Source: Fragilaria crotonensis (lineage: Eukaryota > Bacillariophyta > Fragilariophyceae > Fragilariales > Fragilariaceae). From it: a stretch of 64,000 nt of DNA. Positions 50,875-63,572 of this stretch are shown one piece after another; the first letter of the stretch is position 1, and the number at the start of each line of letters is the position of its first letter. The notes under the pieces are model-generated. The model made no database searches and was not told the DNA's origin. It saw only the letters and a list, made by a program, of their open reading frames with translations. Position numbers and translations under genes: made by a program. The stretch covers positions 35,182-99,181 of the forward strand of contig JAKSYS010000167.1 of the NCBI GenBank assembly GCA_022925895.1, in the 5' to 3' direction.

Positions 50875-51899
50875 TTCTCTATATAGGCATTTACGGATCA
50901 TTTCATCACAGTATAAACGTAAATGGTTATCCCTGATACTCAGTACCAGTACTGTGCAGCGCTTGGAGTACTCCACATAGGACCGAGTACCGGCACCTGG
51001 TACTGGTACTGTAATTGCGAGTTGACAGTTGACAGTCGTGTGTCGAGGACATCGGTTGCATGTTGCATACGTCATGGAAAATATTCCTGAATAGTAACTC
51101 CTTTACACATATATTATTGTGTGTATAAAATGGTTTCCTTCCAGTCGAAGACAACATCTTTTTCCGATTTTGGGGAAGTTCGCTGGCCTCCCGTGCAAAA
51201 CAGCTGCAACTGTCACGAGGATTGACGTTTGACGTTCGCCGTGGTGGCGACTGGCAACAGGCAACTGATGCCACAATAACATGCAACAATACACGTCAAA
51301 CGAATTTCACTTTCAAGCAGCGAATTGTTCTCGCGATCATCACTTCTTTCCTTTTATCAACTAAGTGGCAATATCATTCAACAGACGCATGTACGTGTAA
51401 GACTATCTTTGAGCATCCAGAGCTTGACATGCACTCCGAGTCTCCATGAGTTTGACTTCCGACTGTATTTGTCCGTGTACTCGTATTTTATCTGAAGTAC
51501 TCGTACTCGAGAACTTCGAAGCAAGGAAGTGTTGCCATCATGCACAGGATACAGGTTCACCTCGCCGTCTGAAGATATCGCATGAACGGTCGGGGCAGTT
51601 CTTCCCATCCTTCATCTCGTTCGTCTTGAGCATACTGTGTTGCGTGTGTTGTGTGTGTGTTGTGAATGATGCGTGCTTCCTTTGGAACATCCGGAAATTC
51701 TCCTTTATGTGGTACTCCAGTACAGTTGTATAACTGTAATGAGGGATTCGTAGAAGCTATTCCAAATGCATGTGATACGATTTATAAGCCTTGGATTTCT
51801 GCATGTCGCATGTCTATATTTTGATCAAATTCGAATCTCACAAGACGTACTCCAGCAATCACTAATTCAACTCTCCAATACTCACTATTTCATTCAAGA
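50875..51899. other. Spacer, no gene recognised
   Basis: About 1 kb. GTAC words lie at 50935-51010. A gtgttgcgtgtgttgtgtgtgtgttgtg low-complexity run lies at about 51638-51664. Confidence 0.5.
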
Positions 51900-53879
51900 A
51901 TGCATGTCAAGCGATATTCACGTAAAGAAGAATCTGAGGACGAGCACCCGAAAGAGCAGGCGCTTCCGAGTGAGGGTTGCCCAGCGAGTGATCACCAGCA
52001 CTGCCGTCCTCGGGGAACAATGGCCAACGCAGCGACCTCTGAAGGACTCAGCAACGGCCTTAGGACGCCCCGTGCTCCCGACCCTGTCGGCGCAGAAGAC
52101 TATGAATCCGCTTCCTTCGTCCATCGACCACTGCCTTTATCGCTGGGTTCGTCGAGTTTCAAGCTCATGCCTAGAAATTTGTCGGCGATGAGTGGTGCTT
52201 CGCCTTCAACGGTTGAATTGGGGTTTCTCGGCACTCGCAAAAGGAGAGCTCATTCTATCGGCTCCTCTTCGTCTTGCTCAGACGAGGAACAACAAGATTC
52301 CAATCTCTCACATTTTGGGAAAGAGGACTACTCTTCTCCTTTAACATCATCTCTTGCCAGCGGCCTAGATGGTATGTTGAAATTCGAAGCCTTGACCATT
52401 CAGTCACCTACAGGCGGGAGACCTGTGTTCAAGCCAAACATGATCGCCAGTCCCGCGAAACTTCGAAATCAGTCCAATGTTCTCTCAGGGGGATCCTCGT
52501 TCTCGCTCTACGTATCATCTCCTGCCGAGTCTATCCAACGAACTTGCAGTGATTCGTTTTCAATCTCAACGAACTCAGTAAGTGCCTCACGGACACCTTC
52601 TGGTTCAACTAAATCGTCGCCGCGGCAAGTTCCACTTGTAATAATTCCAACTACGATGCAACAGGTGCAAGCTTGTTCTCCTTCGAGGTTCCAGCCTTAC
52701 GACGGGCGTCCTCCGTTCCACATCAATGCATCTAGAGTGCATCGTCGTGAAGAGAACGCCGCGTCACCACAACGCAGCTCGCGTTTTCTGTCTTCATGCG
52801 TCGATGATATGGCAGGACCAGATGCTTGGAAATCATCGACCAGATCCTCTGAAGACCCTTTGACACCGCGAACTTCTGGCGCATCGCCTCGGACTCCATT
52901 GCCTCGAATCACTCTCACTCCAAGGACACCTCTCAGTTCCCAGCGGAACAAGCCTACGAGTTTGCCAGTATTTCCGTCGCCAACCAGAGATGTATTCGAT
53001 GACAATGATGACCTTGGCCGTATGATGGATGATCTCCTTGATGGTTTCGAAGGATATGTTGCTTCGTCGCCGCGTGCGACACACGATCATGACGAGCCAG
53101 CCCGTAGGCTGACGTTCAATCCGGATGCATCAGACATACTTGCGACGTCGCGTGCAAGCGTGGAGATCGGAACACCACCTGACGTACAGATGCTTGGATC
53201 GACACTGAAGCAAGAATCTTTACCATCGGGCGGTGAACGTGCCGACACACAGGGTCTGAAGGCCAATCCAGCTTTGACTCTATCACGATGTGGAGCCTTT
53301 CCGTCAGAAGTCATCCGGGCTGATGCTTCCGCAGCGTTGGACGCTGACACTGGGTCTTTGAGTGACAGCGATGAGGAGGGGTTTGTACTCACCTGCCCAC
53401 TATCACATGCCATCGATAACAGGAGGCGAGTCAAACAGCGCCTACTGAGCGGCAAGGATAGCGGGAACGAGTTGAGTGCTCATGGTTCCTTGGGAGCGAT
53501 GACCTCCAACCAATGTTCGAATACAAGCTTGTTCGGAATGTCAATTTTCCAGGACGACTTCTACACCGATTCATCTTCGAACACTCGAGCGATGACACCT
53601 TTCTCCGGGTTGTCCCTGGCTGACAGGAGGGCGAGCGCAACCACAATGTTGTACAGGGATGACGACCTTCCCATTGCGTCGATTTCCAACAGCGCATTGA
53701 GTCGAAGGGATGGGGAGTGTACCAACCTCAACCGAGGAAAATCGGAGCTTAGTTTTGCTTCGATTGGTCTATGCTTGGAAGAATTTAGCGGCGATTTTGG
53801 GCGAGATCTGGTCACTCCACCAGCTATCATCCAACACACAAGATCATCACCTCCGTTGTTCAAGAAGCCAGTTGAGTAA
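51900..53879 (+). CDS. Ser/Pro-rich disordered protein, unknown function
   Basis: 659 residues from ATG 51900, one exon. Composition is strongly Ser/Thr/Pro-rich with many S-P and T-P sites (LTPRTSGASPRTPLPRITLTPRTPLSS), as in substrates of proline-directed kinases. A basic GTRKRRAHS motif may direct it to the nucleus. Acidic short motifs that look conserved are DDNDDLGRMMDDLLDGFEGY and, near the end, SLFGMSIFQDDF and SFASIGLCLEEFSGDFGRDLVTPP. The last resembles ends I associate with other diatom proteins, but I cannot name a family. A regulatory role is plausible only by composition. Confidence 0.75.
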   Translation: MHVKRYSRKEESEDEHPKEQALPSEGCPASDHQHCRPRGTMANAATSEGLSNGLRTPRAPDPVGAEDYESASFVHRPLPLSLGSSSFKLMPRNLSAMSGASPSTVELGFLGTRKRRAHSIGSSSSCSDEEQQDSNLSHFGKEDYSSPLTSSLASGLDGMLKFEALTIQSPTGGRPVFKPNMIASPAKLRNQSNVLSGGSSFSLYVSSPAESIQRTCSDSFSISTNSVSASRTPSGSTKSSPRQVPLVIIPTTMQQVQACSPSRFQPYDGRPPFHINASRVHRREENAASPQRSSRFLSSCVDDMAGPDAWKSSTRSSEDPLTPRTSGASPRTPLPRITLTPRTPLSSQRNKPTSLPVFPSPTRDVFDDNDDLGRMMDDLLDGFEGYVASSPRATHDHDEPARRLTFNPDASDILATSRASVEIGTPPDVQMLGSTLKQESLPSGGERADTQGLKANPALTLSRCGAFPSEVIRADASAALDADTGSLSDSDEEGFVLTCPLSHAIDNRRRVKQRLLSGKDSGNELSAHGSLGAMTSNQCSNTSLFGMSIFQDDFYTDSSSNTRAMTPFSGLSLADRRASATTMLYRDDDLPIASISNSALSRRDGECTNLNRGKSELSFASIGLCLEEFSGDFGRDLVTPPAIIQHTRSSPPLFKKPVE

Positions 53880-54338
53880 GGTATCGCGGTAGCCTATTTT
53901 TGTACAATAGCCGATCAAGCGTCATCACGGTTAGCATCGGTCGCTTCCTTGATGATGAGGGATTCGTCGAATTGCTTTGTGAGGCACGCTTCAAAAACGA
54001 GCACAACCGAACTAGGTTTGTGTCTCGCTACCTCCGGAAGTGCTCCTTACACCAGTACTTGTTGATTGTTGTAACTGCCATCTAGACCACGCTCTCGTTA
54101 CTAGTAGAGAAAGGGCCATGATTCGCATGCATACTTGTTTGCAATATCTGACTGTGAAGCGTTGTTAAAGAATTAAAAACATGTACCACGTTCCTGCGTA
54201 TCCGTCTATTGGTAGAGTAGCATTCGCGTTATTTGTTTATAGTGAATCCAATGCCTGATCCTGAAGTAATGATGAAGTAGCCAAAGTCATCCATTACTCA
54301 AGATTTGATATTTTTGGTAGCAAAAGAAGATTCTGTAC
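53880..54338. other. Convergent 3' spacer, no gene
   Basis: 459 bp without a supported feature. Confidence 0.5.
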
Positions 54339-55033
54339 TTATGACGAGAAAGACAAGAAGTCTTCGAAGGCCTTGATCAATTTGTCGAGCTTGCCATTCA
54401 CGATCTCCAAACGGCGATCGGATCGGGCAATTCCTTCCTTTTGACGGTTGGCGGTCTCAAGCTCTGTAATATCCTGCATAATGTTTCGGATCAAACGATC
54501 AGTTCCTCTCTGAGTATCCTCATCAAAGGCTGTGTTTACAACATTGAGCGCTTGTCGCAACTTGACAAAGTCAAACTCCTTACGAAGATAAGGACCAACA
54601 TCAACCTGTGAATTGGTCTTGAGTGCCTCTTTCATAGAACGAACACCGTTGAGGTAACCCTTTACTGAAGTGATGGCATTTTGGACAGCGTCAGACTTGA
54701 GAATATCCGCGTCGACGATAGCGTCCTTTGGATCAAAGACATTTGGAGAAGCAGCACCGAAACTTCCGTACTGTGCAGCATTCGCGACGCCAGGACTAGC
54801 GATAATGGCGGCACCCAAGATGCTTCCCATCTGCGTCAAAAACTCTGTGCGGGAAGATTCATGGGCCCTAATGGCAGTTGCTGAAGAATTACAAAATAGT
54901 TGAGGAATCAGCATTTACTATGAGGAAAGATCTCAAGCATTTCAGACTTACTTCGCACAGATGCAATTTGCAACGGAGCAAAAGCGGCAACGTCACAGAT
55001 GGCCATGGCGGCGATAACGCAAGTGAACTTCAT
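54339..55033 (-). CDS. PsbQ-like extrinsic photosystem II protein (thylakoid lumen)
   Basis: Exons 54952-55033 and 54339-54880 (minus) with a 71-nt phase-1 intron (GTAAGT...TTCTTCAG), giving 207 residues. The presequence is three-part. First comes an ER signal with the AAFAP plastid motif (CDVAAFAPLQ), then a short transit part. A second hydrophobic lumenal signal, GSILGAAIIASPGVANA, is cleaved after A-N-A. The mature part begins AQYGSFGAASPNVFDP and is a helical bundle (LRKEFDFVKLRQALNVVNTAFDEDTQRGTDRLIRNI). This fits the diatom PsbQ'/Psb31 class of oxygen-evolving-complex proteins; I cannot decide between the two by eye. Confidence 0.75.
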
Positions 55034-55699
55034 GTTTTGAGATTTTCGGGTGGGTGCTTGTCGTTGATTAATGTGCCGTCGGATCGATGTTGTTGCCTGA
55101 TGCTGACAATTCTCATTATCACCACCGTCGGTGTCGTCAGTCGATGCGCGGCTTCTTGGTGGGGCGGTTAGCGGCGACCGTAGACGACTGTCGAGGTCGA
55201 CACGCACGCAAACTCGGAGTCAGTTTGTGACTCGGTGTGACTCTGGTTGCTCTGGTCATATCGTCCACACCGATACGCTATGTAAGTACGAGATATACTG
55301 TACAAGAGTACAAGTATGCTCTGATAGGATACTAAGGTATACTTGTATACGGTATCATATTAACATTCATACTCGAAGAACACCGTATATTATAATTCCA
55401 TTAATTTCAGTAAGTCGATTTATATGTGCATATGATAGAAAGCTCGATTCACGGACGTGCAGTACAGTAATAGTAGTACACTGTAGAAGGTACTCCGTAC
55501 GATCAAAACACAGTCCACAGTATAGTGCAAAGTGCAAAGTGCAAAGTACAGCACCAGGTACCAGGTATGCATACTGTTGTACCAGTACCCTGAGGCCGAG
55601 ACTTGAGACTTGAGATCGACCTCTGAAGAGATAGTGGAATGATGGCATAAGGTGAAATACGGAACACGAAAGCAAGCCGATGACGAAGGAACATCGACA
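55034..55699. other. Divergent promoter between two plastid genes, GTAC words
   Basis: 666 bp. Contains an imperfect tandem of gtgcaaa (gtgcaaagtgcaaagtgcaaagtac, about 55526-55550) and GTAC words (caccaggtaccaggtatgc). Confidence 0.55.
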
Positions 55700-58277
55700 A
55701 TGAGAATACAGATGCACGCTGCGACGTTGGCGATCCTTCCGATATTCCTCGTTTCGGCGCTGTCGTTTGTTCCATCGCCCCAACCAGCGCCCTCAAATCG
55801 CCGCCAAGCAAAATCCAGCCCTTCTGCTCTGCGCAGGTATACCTTGACAAGAGCGAGTTCCTTTGAGCAAAGCGTTCGCAACTGTCTTGACGAAGCAGTA
55901 GTCCTTTATCAACATTGTTCGCTTCAAGAATCGTCGACAGACGAAGCAGTAAGTATCGCCCGTGACATTGGACGACTTTTATACACAGCAACGTCCAATT
56001 CCACATCAAGGTTGACTGCTAAAAGCCCTGACAAGCTTTCGCAGCAGTTCGATCAAGCCATCTTGCGTGCTTCTCAAGATCCCACGGTGGTCCCGCAAGT
56101 CGAAGCCCTAGCATTTTCATACTGGAAATCGACTCGCATCAATCCTGCGATGAATTACAAGCCAACAGTTTTTGATAGTCTATTGCTGTCGGAATCTACC
56201 TTGCGGCTACAGAAACTTAGACAATCCCTTAATGATGATGGAACTAGTTCAGCCATTCCACTGTACGTGGCTGAGCGGGATTCTCCGGTGGAACGATCAT
56301 TAGACGTGCGTGATGAAATGAACATGGATTTTTCAGCAGCTTTCGTTGACGCCGACCGACAGACCGAGAAACAACCGATTGAAGGGGAAAGTTCGACAGA
56401 TGACGGCGAATCTTCGGCGACGATGGTGTATGAAGAGTCAGTTGATGACATCCAACCGATTGCTCAGATTGCGCAAGATCAGACTCTACGAAGCAACACA
56501 GATTTCTCGGATGACGTTGATTTCGTAGACGTTGCGATTGTGGGCGCAGGTATTGCTGGTCTTTGCGCTGGGGCGATACTAAATACAATATATGGGAAGA
56601 AAGTGGGAATATATGAATCCCACTACCTCCCGGGTGGATGCGCCCACGCGTTTGACCGACTCGCTTCAAACAATGTTACTTTCACGTTCGACTCCGGACC
56701 GACTATCGTTCTCGGTTGTAGCAGGAAGCCGTACAATCCCCTTCGGCAGGTTCTCGATGCTATTGGACAATCAGTTGATTGGATCCCGTACGACGGGTGG
56801 GGTATGATTGAGAACCCCGGTCGAGACAACGAGCTCCGATGGAAGGTGCAGCTAGGGGAGAACGCATTCCAAGAAGGCCCCATCAAACAATATGGAACTG
56901 ACGCGACGCTTGCCGAGTTTGAGAAACTTCGGGAACTCACGAAAGGACTTGTACGAGGTGCCGTTGGTATCCCTGCAATGGCCATGAGAGCAGGGAAATA
57001 TGCTCTTGTTCCACTCCTTCGTTACCTTCCTGCGTTGTTTGACATCGTCAAACAAGGAGAAGAGTTTACGCGCGGGACATTCAAACCCTACATGGATGGT
57101 CCTATCTTTACAGTCACCGACCCTTGGTTACGCTCTTGGTTAGACGCTTTGGCGTTCTCTCTGTCTGGACTTCCGGCCTCGCGTACTGCGGCAGCTGCGA
57201 TGGCTTACGTCTTATATGATATGCATCGGCCAAATGCTGCTCTGGACTATCCACGCGGAGGATTGGGTCAAGTAATCGATGCCCTAGTGCAAGGCGTCGA
57301 ACAAGGAGGCCATGAGTCGAAAGTCAATCTCCGATGTCATGTTGTGAGCATTGACAGTTCTCCAAATGGAGATCGGATAACTGGCTTGACCCTCAGAGGG
57401 GAAGACTGTGAAGGCCAAACTTGGCGTTATCAGTACCGTCCCGATGTGGTCACTTAACAACCTGATACAGAATCGGAAAACTCGGGAAGTGCTCGACCAT
57501 TTCATCCAGTACAACATGGATCGCAGTCCTAAGATGTCTTGGGAAATGGACGGAGGAATCGGTTTCATACGAAGTGAACGCGAAACTGTTGACGGTGCAA
57601 AACGCTCGTTGCTACATCGGTGCGATACCGCGGAGATGACCGGATCATTTCTACATCTTCACCTTGCTATCCACTCCGACGGGTTAGAATTTGACAAGCT
57701 CGAAGCCCACTATACTGTAATGGATAGGTCACTCGCCGGCGATGGTACTGCTCGCGACGGACCATGCGGCGAATTGAACATGATCGCTGTGTCGAATCCC
57801 TGCGCCATTGACAGGTCACTGGCGCCAGACGGTTACATAGTTCTTCACGCATATGGCGCCGCTAATGAACCTTACGAAATTTGGAAGAACGTCAAGCGAG
57901 GATCTCGTGAATATGAAGAACTGAAGCAGAAACGATGCGAGGTACTCTGGCGAGCTGTTGAGAGCATCATTCCTGACGTTCGGGAAAGAGTCGTTTTGGA
58001 CATGGTTGCATCGCCTCTGACTCATGAGAGATTTCTTAGACGGCCTATGGGGACTTACGGCGCTGCCACCGAGGATTACTTGCAGGATGGCAGTACACCA
58101 TATGAGACGCTGGTGCTTGCAGGGGAAGGTGTCTTCCCTGGAATAGGCATCCCGGCCGTTGCGCTTTCTGGGGCTTCCGCAGCGAATTCAATGGTGAGTC
58201 CACTACGGCAGTGGAAGGCATTAGACAAACTAAAGACCGAAGCGCTGCTCCAGTTGAAACGTAGTGCAGCTAAGTAA
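55700..58277 (+). CDS. CRTISO-like carotenoid isomerase, apparent frameshift
   Basis: Starts at ATG 55700. A signal peptide ends VSALSFVP, an A-x-S-F plastid motif, with a Ser/Arg-rich transit part. About 180 poorly conserved residues precede the FAD-binding core, VDVAIVGAGIAGLCAG at about residue 280. SHYLPGGCAHAF and FDSGPTIVLG follow, as in the phytoene desaturase/CRTISO family. The frame stops at 57457, but the downstream part continues in another frame from about 57408: KLGVISTVPMWSLNNLI, then LAGEGVFPGIGIPAVALSG and a normal end at 58277. Joining needs a one-base shift near 57400-57415; no GT-AG intron fits well. It is a sequencing error, a recent mutation or true frameshifting. The role would be cis-trans isomerisation of carotenoids in the plastid. 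Confidence 0.78.
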
Positions 58278-58304
58278 TGAAAAGTGTAATTGAATCACCG
58301 AATA

Positions 58305-61300
58305 CTACGAAAGGAGCTTTGCCTGTCTGACGAGGTCCTTCCATTCGGAGGCAGGCACAAGATAGCAGCGTTGCTTCTCGGTAGGGTCAGCTCTGCTGAG
58401 GATTCCGATAACTTCGCCTTGTTGGTTGACGCAAGGTCCACCACTGTGACCGCCAATGGTCGGGCAGATAACCACTACCTCCTCACGAGGCTTGAAACGA
58501 TGACGAAGATAGCCGCTGCCGTCCTGAGCATTGGCGAACTTCTTGCAAACATATCCTCGAGCAAAGTCGACGTATCTGTTTAAGCTTTCGCCTGGTCCAA
58601 GAAGACCTTCGCCGCCTTGGTTAAATCCAAGAATTCTAACCGGTTCATCCAGTTCAGACTTGTCGGTTACTTTCAAGTGCTGGAGTCTCTCGCGCTTTAT
58701 GGCTTCATGGTTGTGTTCAAGGAGAGTCTCTGGTTGATCGCCGCATCCGTCGCCATTTCCAGTGACATCGCTCTCCATCCTTGTTGTGATTCTCAGCACA
58801 CATGCATCTATTTGGCACTCACCATTCCTGTCAATACTTGGGTCTTTGTTCACTATCCTTGCGAAGTAGCGAAAGACTGCTTCGTTTCCGAGTGTTTCAT
58901 TCTCTTTTTGGCGCGGGATTACACCAATGACAACTTTCCCTTCCCTGAGGCCATAATAGTTGTCGCCAAAAGGAGAGCTCTTGTCACCCCAGATATTCAT
59001 GAGCGTGTGACTTGCGGTGACAATGAGGCCTCGCTTCTTGTCAACAATGAATCCAGATCCAACACGCACAACTTTTCGGGATTTTCCGTCCCACAACCCG
59101 ACGAGGACGATTCCCCTGAGCAGATCGTTTATGGGAACAGCTGGGTCGTTGTCGTTGAACTTCGTTGGGTTCAACTCAGCGGCCTGCTTACCCAAGGTAT
59201 CGATGGGACCGGTAATCAATCGTGTGTCGACTCTGTGCCCATGGTGGCATCGCATGGTACTTTCTCCTTTCTGTGCCGCTTCGCGCATGAAGGTCCAGTC
59301 CCAAGAGCTTGCCTCGCTAACCGCCTTTTTCGAAATACACTCCGGACAAAAACCTTGCTTTTCGTATTCTAAGCCTCCGTATTCAGGCATAATTTTCCCC
59401 ACAGACTTCAAAACAAGCAAATACCCTCCGTTCCAAATCTTGCGGCCACCATCTCCAACCTGGCCCTTGGCACTCACTACAAGCCGCCTCATCCCAGCCC
59501 CCATAACATCAGAGCCGACGCATAGGTGGGATTCTCGATCCACCAAATAGGCGAAGATTTCAACCACGCTTTCTTTTAGTTCACCATTCTCATTTTTGAC
59601 TTCAGTTCCGAGTTTGAGGAAAAAAGCAGTACGCCAACACAAGATCTCCTTCACGCGAAGAGGTCCATCCAATGTCTTGATGCCCTCGCCGTGAAAAGCT
59701 GAATGTACAATAAGCTCGTATCCCTTCGAAACTGCAAAGATAGTACTCAAAACGGAGGCAGTTATTCTTTCCATCAAACCAGGTGGTACTCCATCGGGAA
59801 ATAGGATTGAATGACACAGCGTAGTCTTCCAACTGTCATTATTTTTGTAGGTCCATGCCTCTGCAGGCTCTCCAGGTCCAAGCAAACTGGGCAGGAAGAA
59901 GAATTGTGACTCTTGCCTCGTCTCGTTGTTTGTTTCAACAATGGCAGTGGGAGCACTATAGCCGTCATCTACCGTTCGTGCGTACTCTTTCCCACCAAGA
60001 AAAGCTTTCTCGATGCTGAGGTCTATGGGAACAAAAACTCCAAACCGAGTCAGCAATTGCTGCAAGAAAACAAAAGGAGTCACTGTCATATTGTTAGAAT
60101 ACTCCTCGGCGCGATCGGCCGCCTTCCTCGTGAATTTCTTCGCCTGCCAAAGCATCAAAGCATCTTCAGCCGTGATGACAGGACAATTGAGGTTGCCCTC
60201 GTAGGCGCCGTAGACAGGTCGAGATTCAGTCGTAAACGAACGTCTTGTTTCTCTTATCTCACTGTCCAAGTCGTGACGCAAAATGCAAGCCACAGCGGCC
60301 ACAAGCCATCGAGGGTTCAAAAAAATGTACTGAGACAGGCCCCCAGAACCGAATTCGTCGTACGTTGAAAGCGATCTATCTTCGTGTGTACTTGGGGCGG
60401 TGAGGCTCGTGTCATCCATCGAAAGAACAGCGCTTTGCTCGTAGTCTTCTAAATCATCGTCGTCATCGGCATCGCCAAAAATGAATGCATCGGCGGCATG
60501 ATGCCCCCCAACTTTCCGACAGGATGCATTGCCAACCAATTCCTTCTTCGAAGGGTCGGCTAAAACATTTCCGAAGTACGACAGCTCTCCTGTGTTGGTC
60601 AAGAAGTGCAAAGCATCGCTGATATCCTCGACGTTCGTCAGACCTCGCTCACGGAGTTTGGTAATGAAATAGCCCCATTCGACAACTTTGAATTTTTCCC
60701 TTATTTCACGAACTGCATCTCTAACTTCGAGACGCATCTGGGGAATACGTGCTCCAACATGGCCTCGAAAGATAGGATACCTAAATCCAGCTCTTTCCCT
60801 CCCTGTTGCGAGCTGTACAATTCTCTGCGTGAGCTTGTCAAAGCCTGTATACTCAGTTCCACTAACCCGAACGACGCTGTCGTCATTTCCGAACATGAGC
60901 TTCGGTCGAGTATATGGACATAATAGTTTCCTTAGGCGGTGTGCAGCCTCGTCGCTTGCCCTGTTCTCGGCCTTGTACTGATCAAGACGCTCTTTCAGAC
61001 CAGCAATCCGCCGTTCCTCGTGCTTCATCAGTCTGTTTTTGAGTATGTTGCACCTTCTCGTAGCCTCTTCAGCATTATCTGCGCTGAAGTAGTCATCGAA
61101 TGATGCCACTGGCAAAACGGCGGCGCCGGGAGCACACGACTGGATGCATTCCACCCAGAACTGGACCTTCTCGTCGATATCTCTCTCAAGAGCTCTATCA
61201 GCTCGTCGAGTTTCTTCCTCGAAAGTAAAGTCGTCGTCATCTTCCTCGTCGGAGGAGTCATACGCCAGTCTGAAAGCACCGCGATCGCGAACCGTCACCT

Positions 61301-63572
61301 TTCGTCGATGAGTGGCGTGGTTCGTCGCTCCCATGTCCCAGACCACGACGTAAAGAGCATGCGGAGAGAAAAAAAGCTCGTGGGTGGCATGGTACACGTG
61401 TTGACCGGCGAAGTCCCAAACACTCAATTTGACATCAACTTCTCTGGCAATTTTTTCGTCCTCAATTTCGATACGCGTGTCTACCTGAGGTCGATCGCAG
61501 TTATTGCGAGGATCCCACTCGTATATATCTACCCCTATCGTGCGCTCATCGCGCTTGGGAATCACAGCCTTTCTTCCCTCGATAAGACGCTTGATCATGG
61601 AAGTTTTCCCGGTCATAGCCATGCCGACAAAAATCACTTTGAGAGTATCGTTTACAACGGCATCTTCAGGCTCTCCCAAAGCTACGTCGTCTCCGCAAAT
61701 ACCGGACACTAATTTCTCGGGGTCGGGCGACCCTGCAGCCACCTTGGGTCGATCATCATTGGAACCAATATTCGTCTTCATTTTGCCTTCGTCGAACGAC
61801 ACACTCCGAGTTCGGCCCAGGACCTTGTTATCTGCATTGCTCGGCAGCACAATCGGCTCTTCAGCACTGGAATGAATGGTGGTTGGTGCCATTTCGTCCC
61901 CGAAGCTTTTGCTTCCAGAGCTCAATTTGCTACCAAAAAAGCGGCCCATGTTAGGGAAAGATTTCTTGGCTTCGCGCTTCTTGTTCTTCACAAGTTTCTT
62001 CTGAACTTCTTCGAGTGCCTTGTGCTTGTTCTGTGCCTCCGCTCTGAGACAATGGTAATACCTCCTCATGCTGCAGATTCCTCTATCGCAAGTCTCAGTT
62101 GGCGGCTGGAGGACGGGGTTGCTTGAAACATCGATAGCCTTGATATCCATCTCACATACCCGCATGGGCACCTTCTCAAGATAATTGTTGTTGAGAGTAA
62201 GAGTACGGAGAGATTTGATTTGATCCAGTTCATCGGGCAGAAACGCCAAGTCATTGTAGCCAAGATTGAGCACCTCAAGTTTCGAGAGCAATTTTGGGTT
62301 TCGTGGTACTACTATTTCTGCCACTTTGTTGCCGTACATGTTCAACTCTTGCAGATCTGGGAGACCCTCCAACATCGCCTGTTCAATTGAGCACAAGTTA
62401 AGTTTCGCGATCCAAGAAGGAAATCAACGATAGAAACGGTCCAACTCACCTCTTCAGGAAAATCAGTCAACTTGTTAAGACTCAAGTTGAGTATTTTTAG
62501 TTGAGGCAGATTCCAAGTCTCCGGCAACTTTACCAGGTCACATTCTGAAAGGTCCAAGTGTTTAAGACTTGGAAGACAGTTCACAAGCTTGGGCGGAACG
62601 GCGCAAAGTCGATTCTTTGCCAAGCTCAGCTTGTGGAGGGTGTTTCCTAACGGAGTCCCATCCAAGTACTTCACAGGGATATCGGACGCAGCTATCTGCA
62701 TGCTATCAAGGTAGAGTTTTTTCTTCATGGGCCATCTGATGCTCTCGCACGTATCAAGAAGAATATTGATTTCCATGGTTTTGGTAGACCCCGTCTGGCT
62801 CTTTTCCTCGACCGTGGCCTCGACGCCCGTCGGGAAAATCAAGGAACTCGACTTCGCAAGTAAGATGCCATTGCGAGGTGGATTCAATGTTTTGCCGTAA
62901 AGCAGGGAAGTTGAGTGGTCACTTGATGATCGACTTATGGACCCCTCAGTTGGCGGAATCAACAGGGGAGGCATACCATCATCAGGTGTCTCAACATGAC
63001 CAAGCTCGATATCCGAATTTTGAGCGTCCAACTTCTGTCGTCGATCACTTGAGCGTTGCTTCGACATTTTCTTGGATCCCTTCGCTACCTTGTCGTTCTC
63101 CTTCGGTTTCTTTGGCGCCTTCTACGGAGAGATTGATGAACGAATGAGATTTAATGGCAGGTTAATATTGGACGTTCTGGCAAGGACCGCATGAAGCGGC
63201 AAGACTTACATGCACAACCACGGGCGATCCATTCCCTTCAATTTGTTCAGATAAGGACTTCGCTAGCGATGCAACTGCAGCCTTGTCGTTGGGTCTCCTT
63301 TCAACAAAAGTTGCGGTGGCATCCTGACGTTGTTTCATGCTCATGCTACTAAAGCTTGGTGCAGCCAAATCGCCGGAACTGCCAGTGGTCCTCCAAAAAC
63401 TCCCTCCAGAATCACGTCTCGAGGAGTCTATTCTCCGGTGAAATTCATCTTCGACGTCTTCTTCCTTTCCCATTAGGAAGGATTCTTGTTCGTACGAAAA
63501 TGACGGCTCTGCCTCGTCTGCTTGATCATTCAGCTCGCGATGAAGCTTGTGAATAGGACGGGGGTTGGACAT
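58305..63572 (-). CDS. Roco protein (LRR-ROC-COR) with C-terminal trypsin-like protease domain
   Basis: Three exons (minus), 63210-63572, 62450-63121 and 58305-62378, with introns of 88 and 71 nt (GTAAGT, GTGAGT), all phase 0; 1702 residues. Residues 1-270 are mostly disordered and charged. Leucine-rich repeats cover about 275-445 (LKHLDLSECDLVKLPETW, LEVLNLGYNDLAFLPDEL). The ROC GTPase has P-loop GMAMTGKTS (597-605), RTIGVD, switch motif WDFAGQ (666-671) and VASFDD near 770. COR follows (about 860-1300), with a CPEC...CHHGH zinc-like cluster near 1390-1430. Residues 1440-1702 form a trypsin-like domain with predicted His1469 (TASHT), Asp1536 and Ser1657 (GHSGGP). No kinase domain is present. 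GTP-controlled proteolysis after ligand sensing is inference. Its stop lies 27 bp from that of the CRTISO-like gene. Confidence 0.9.
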
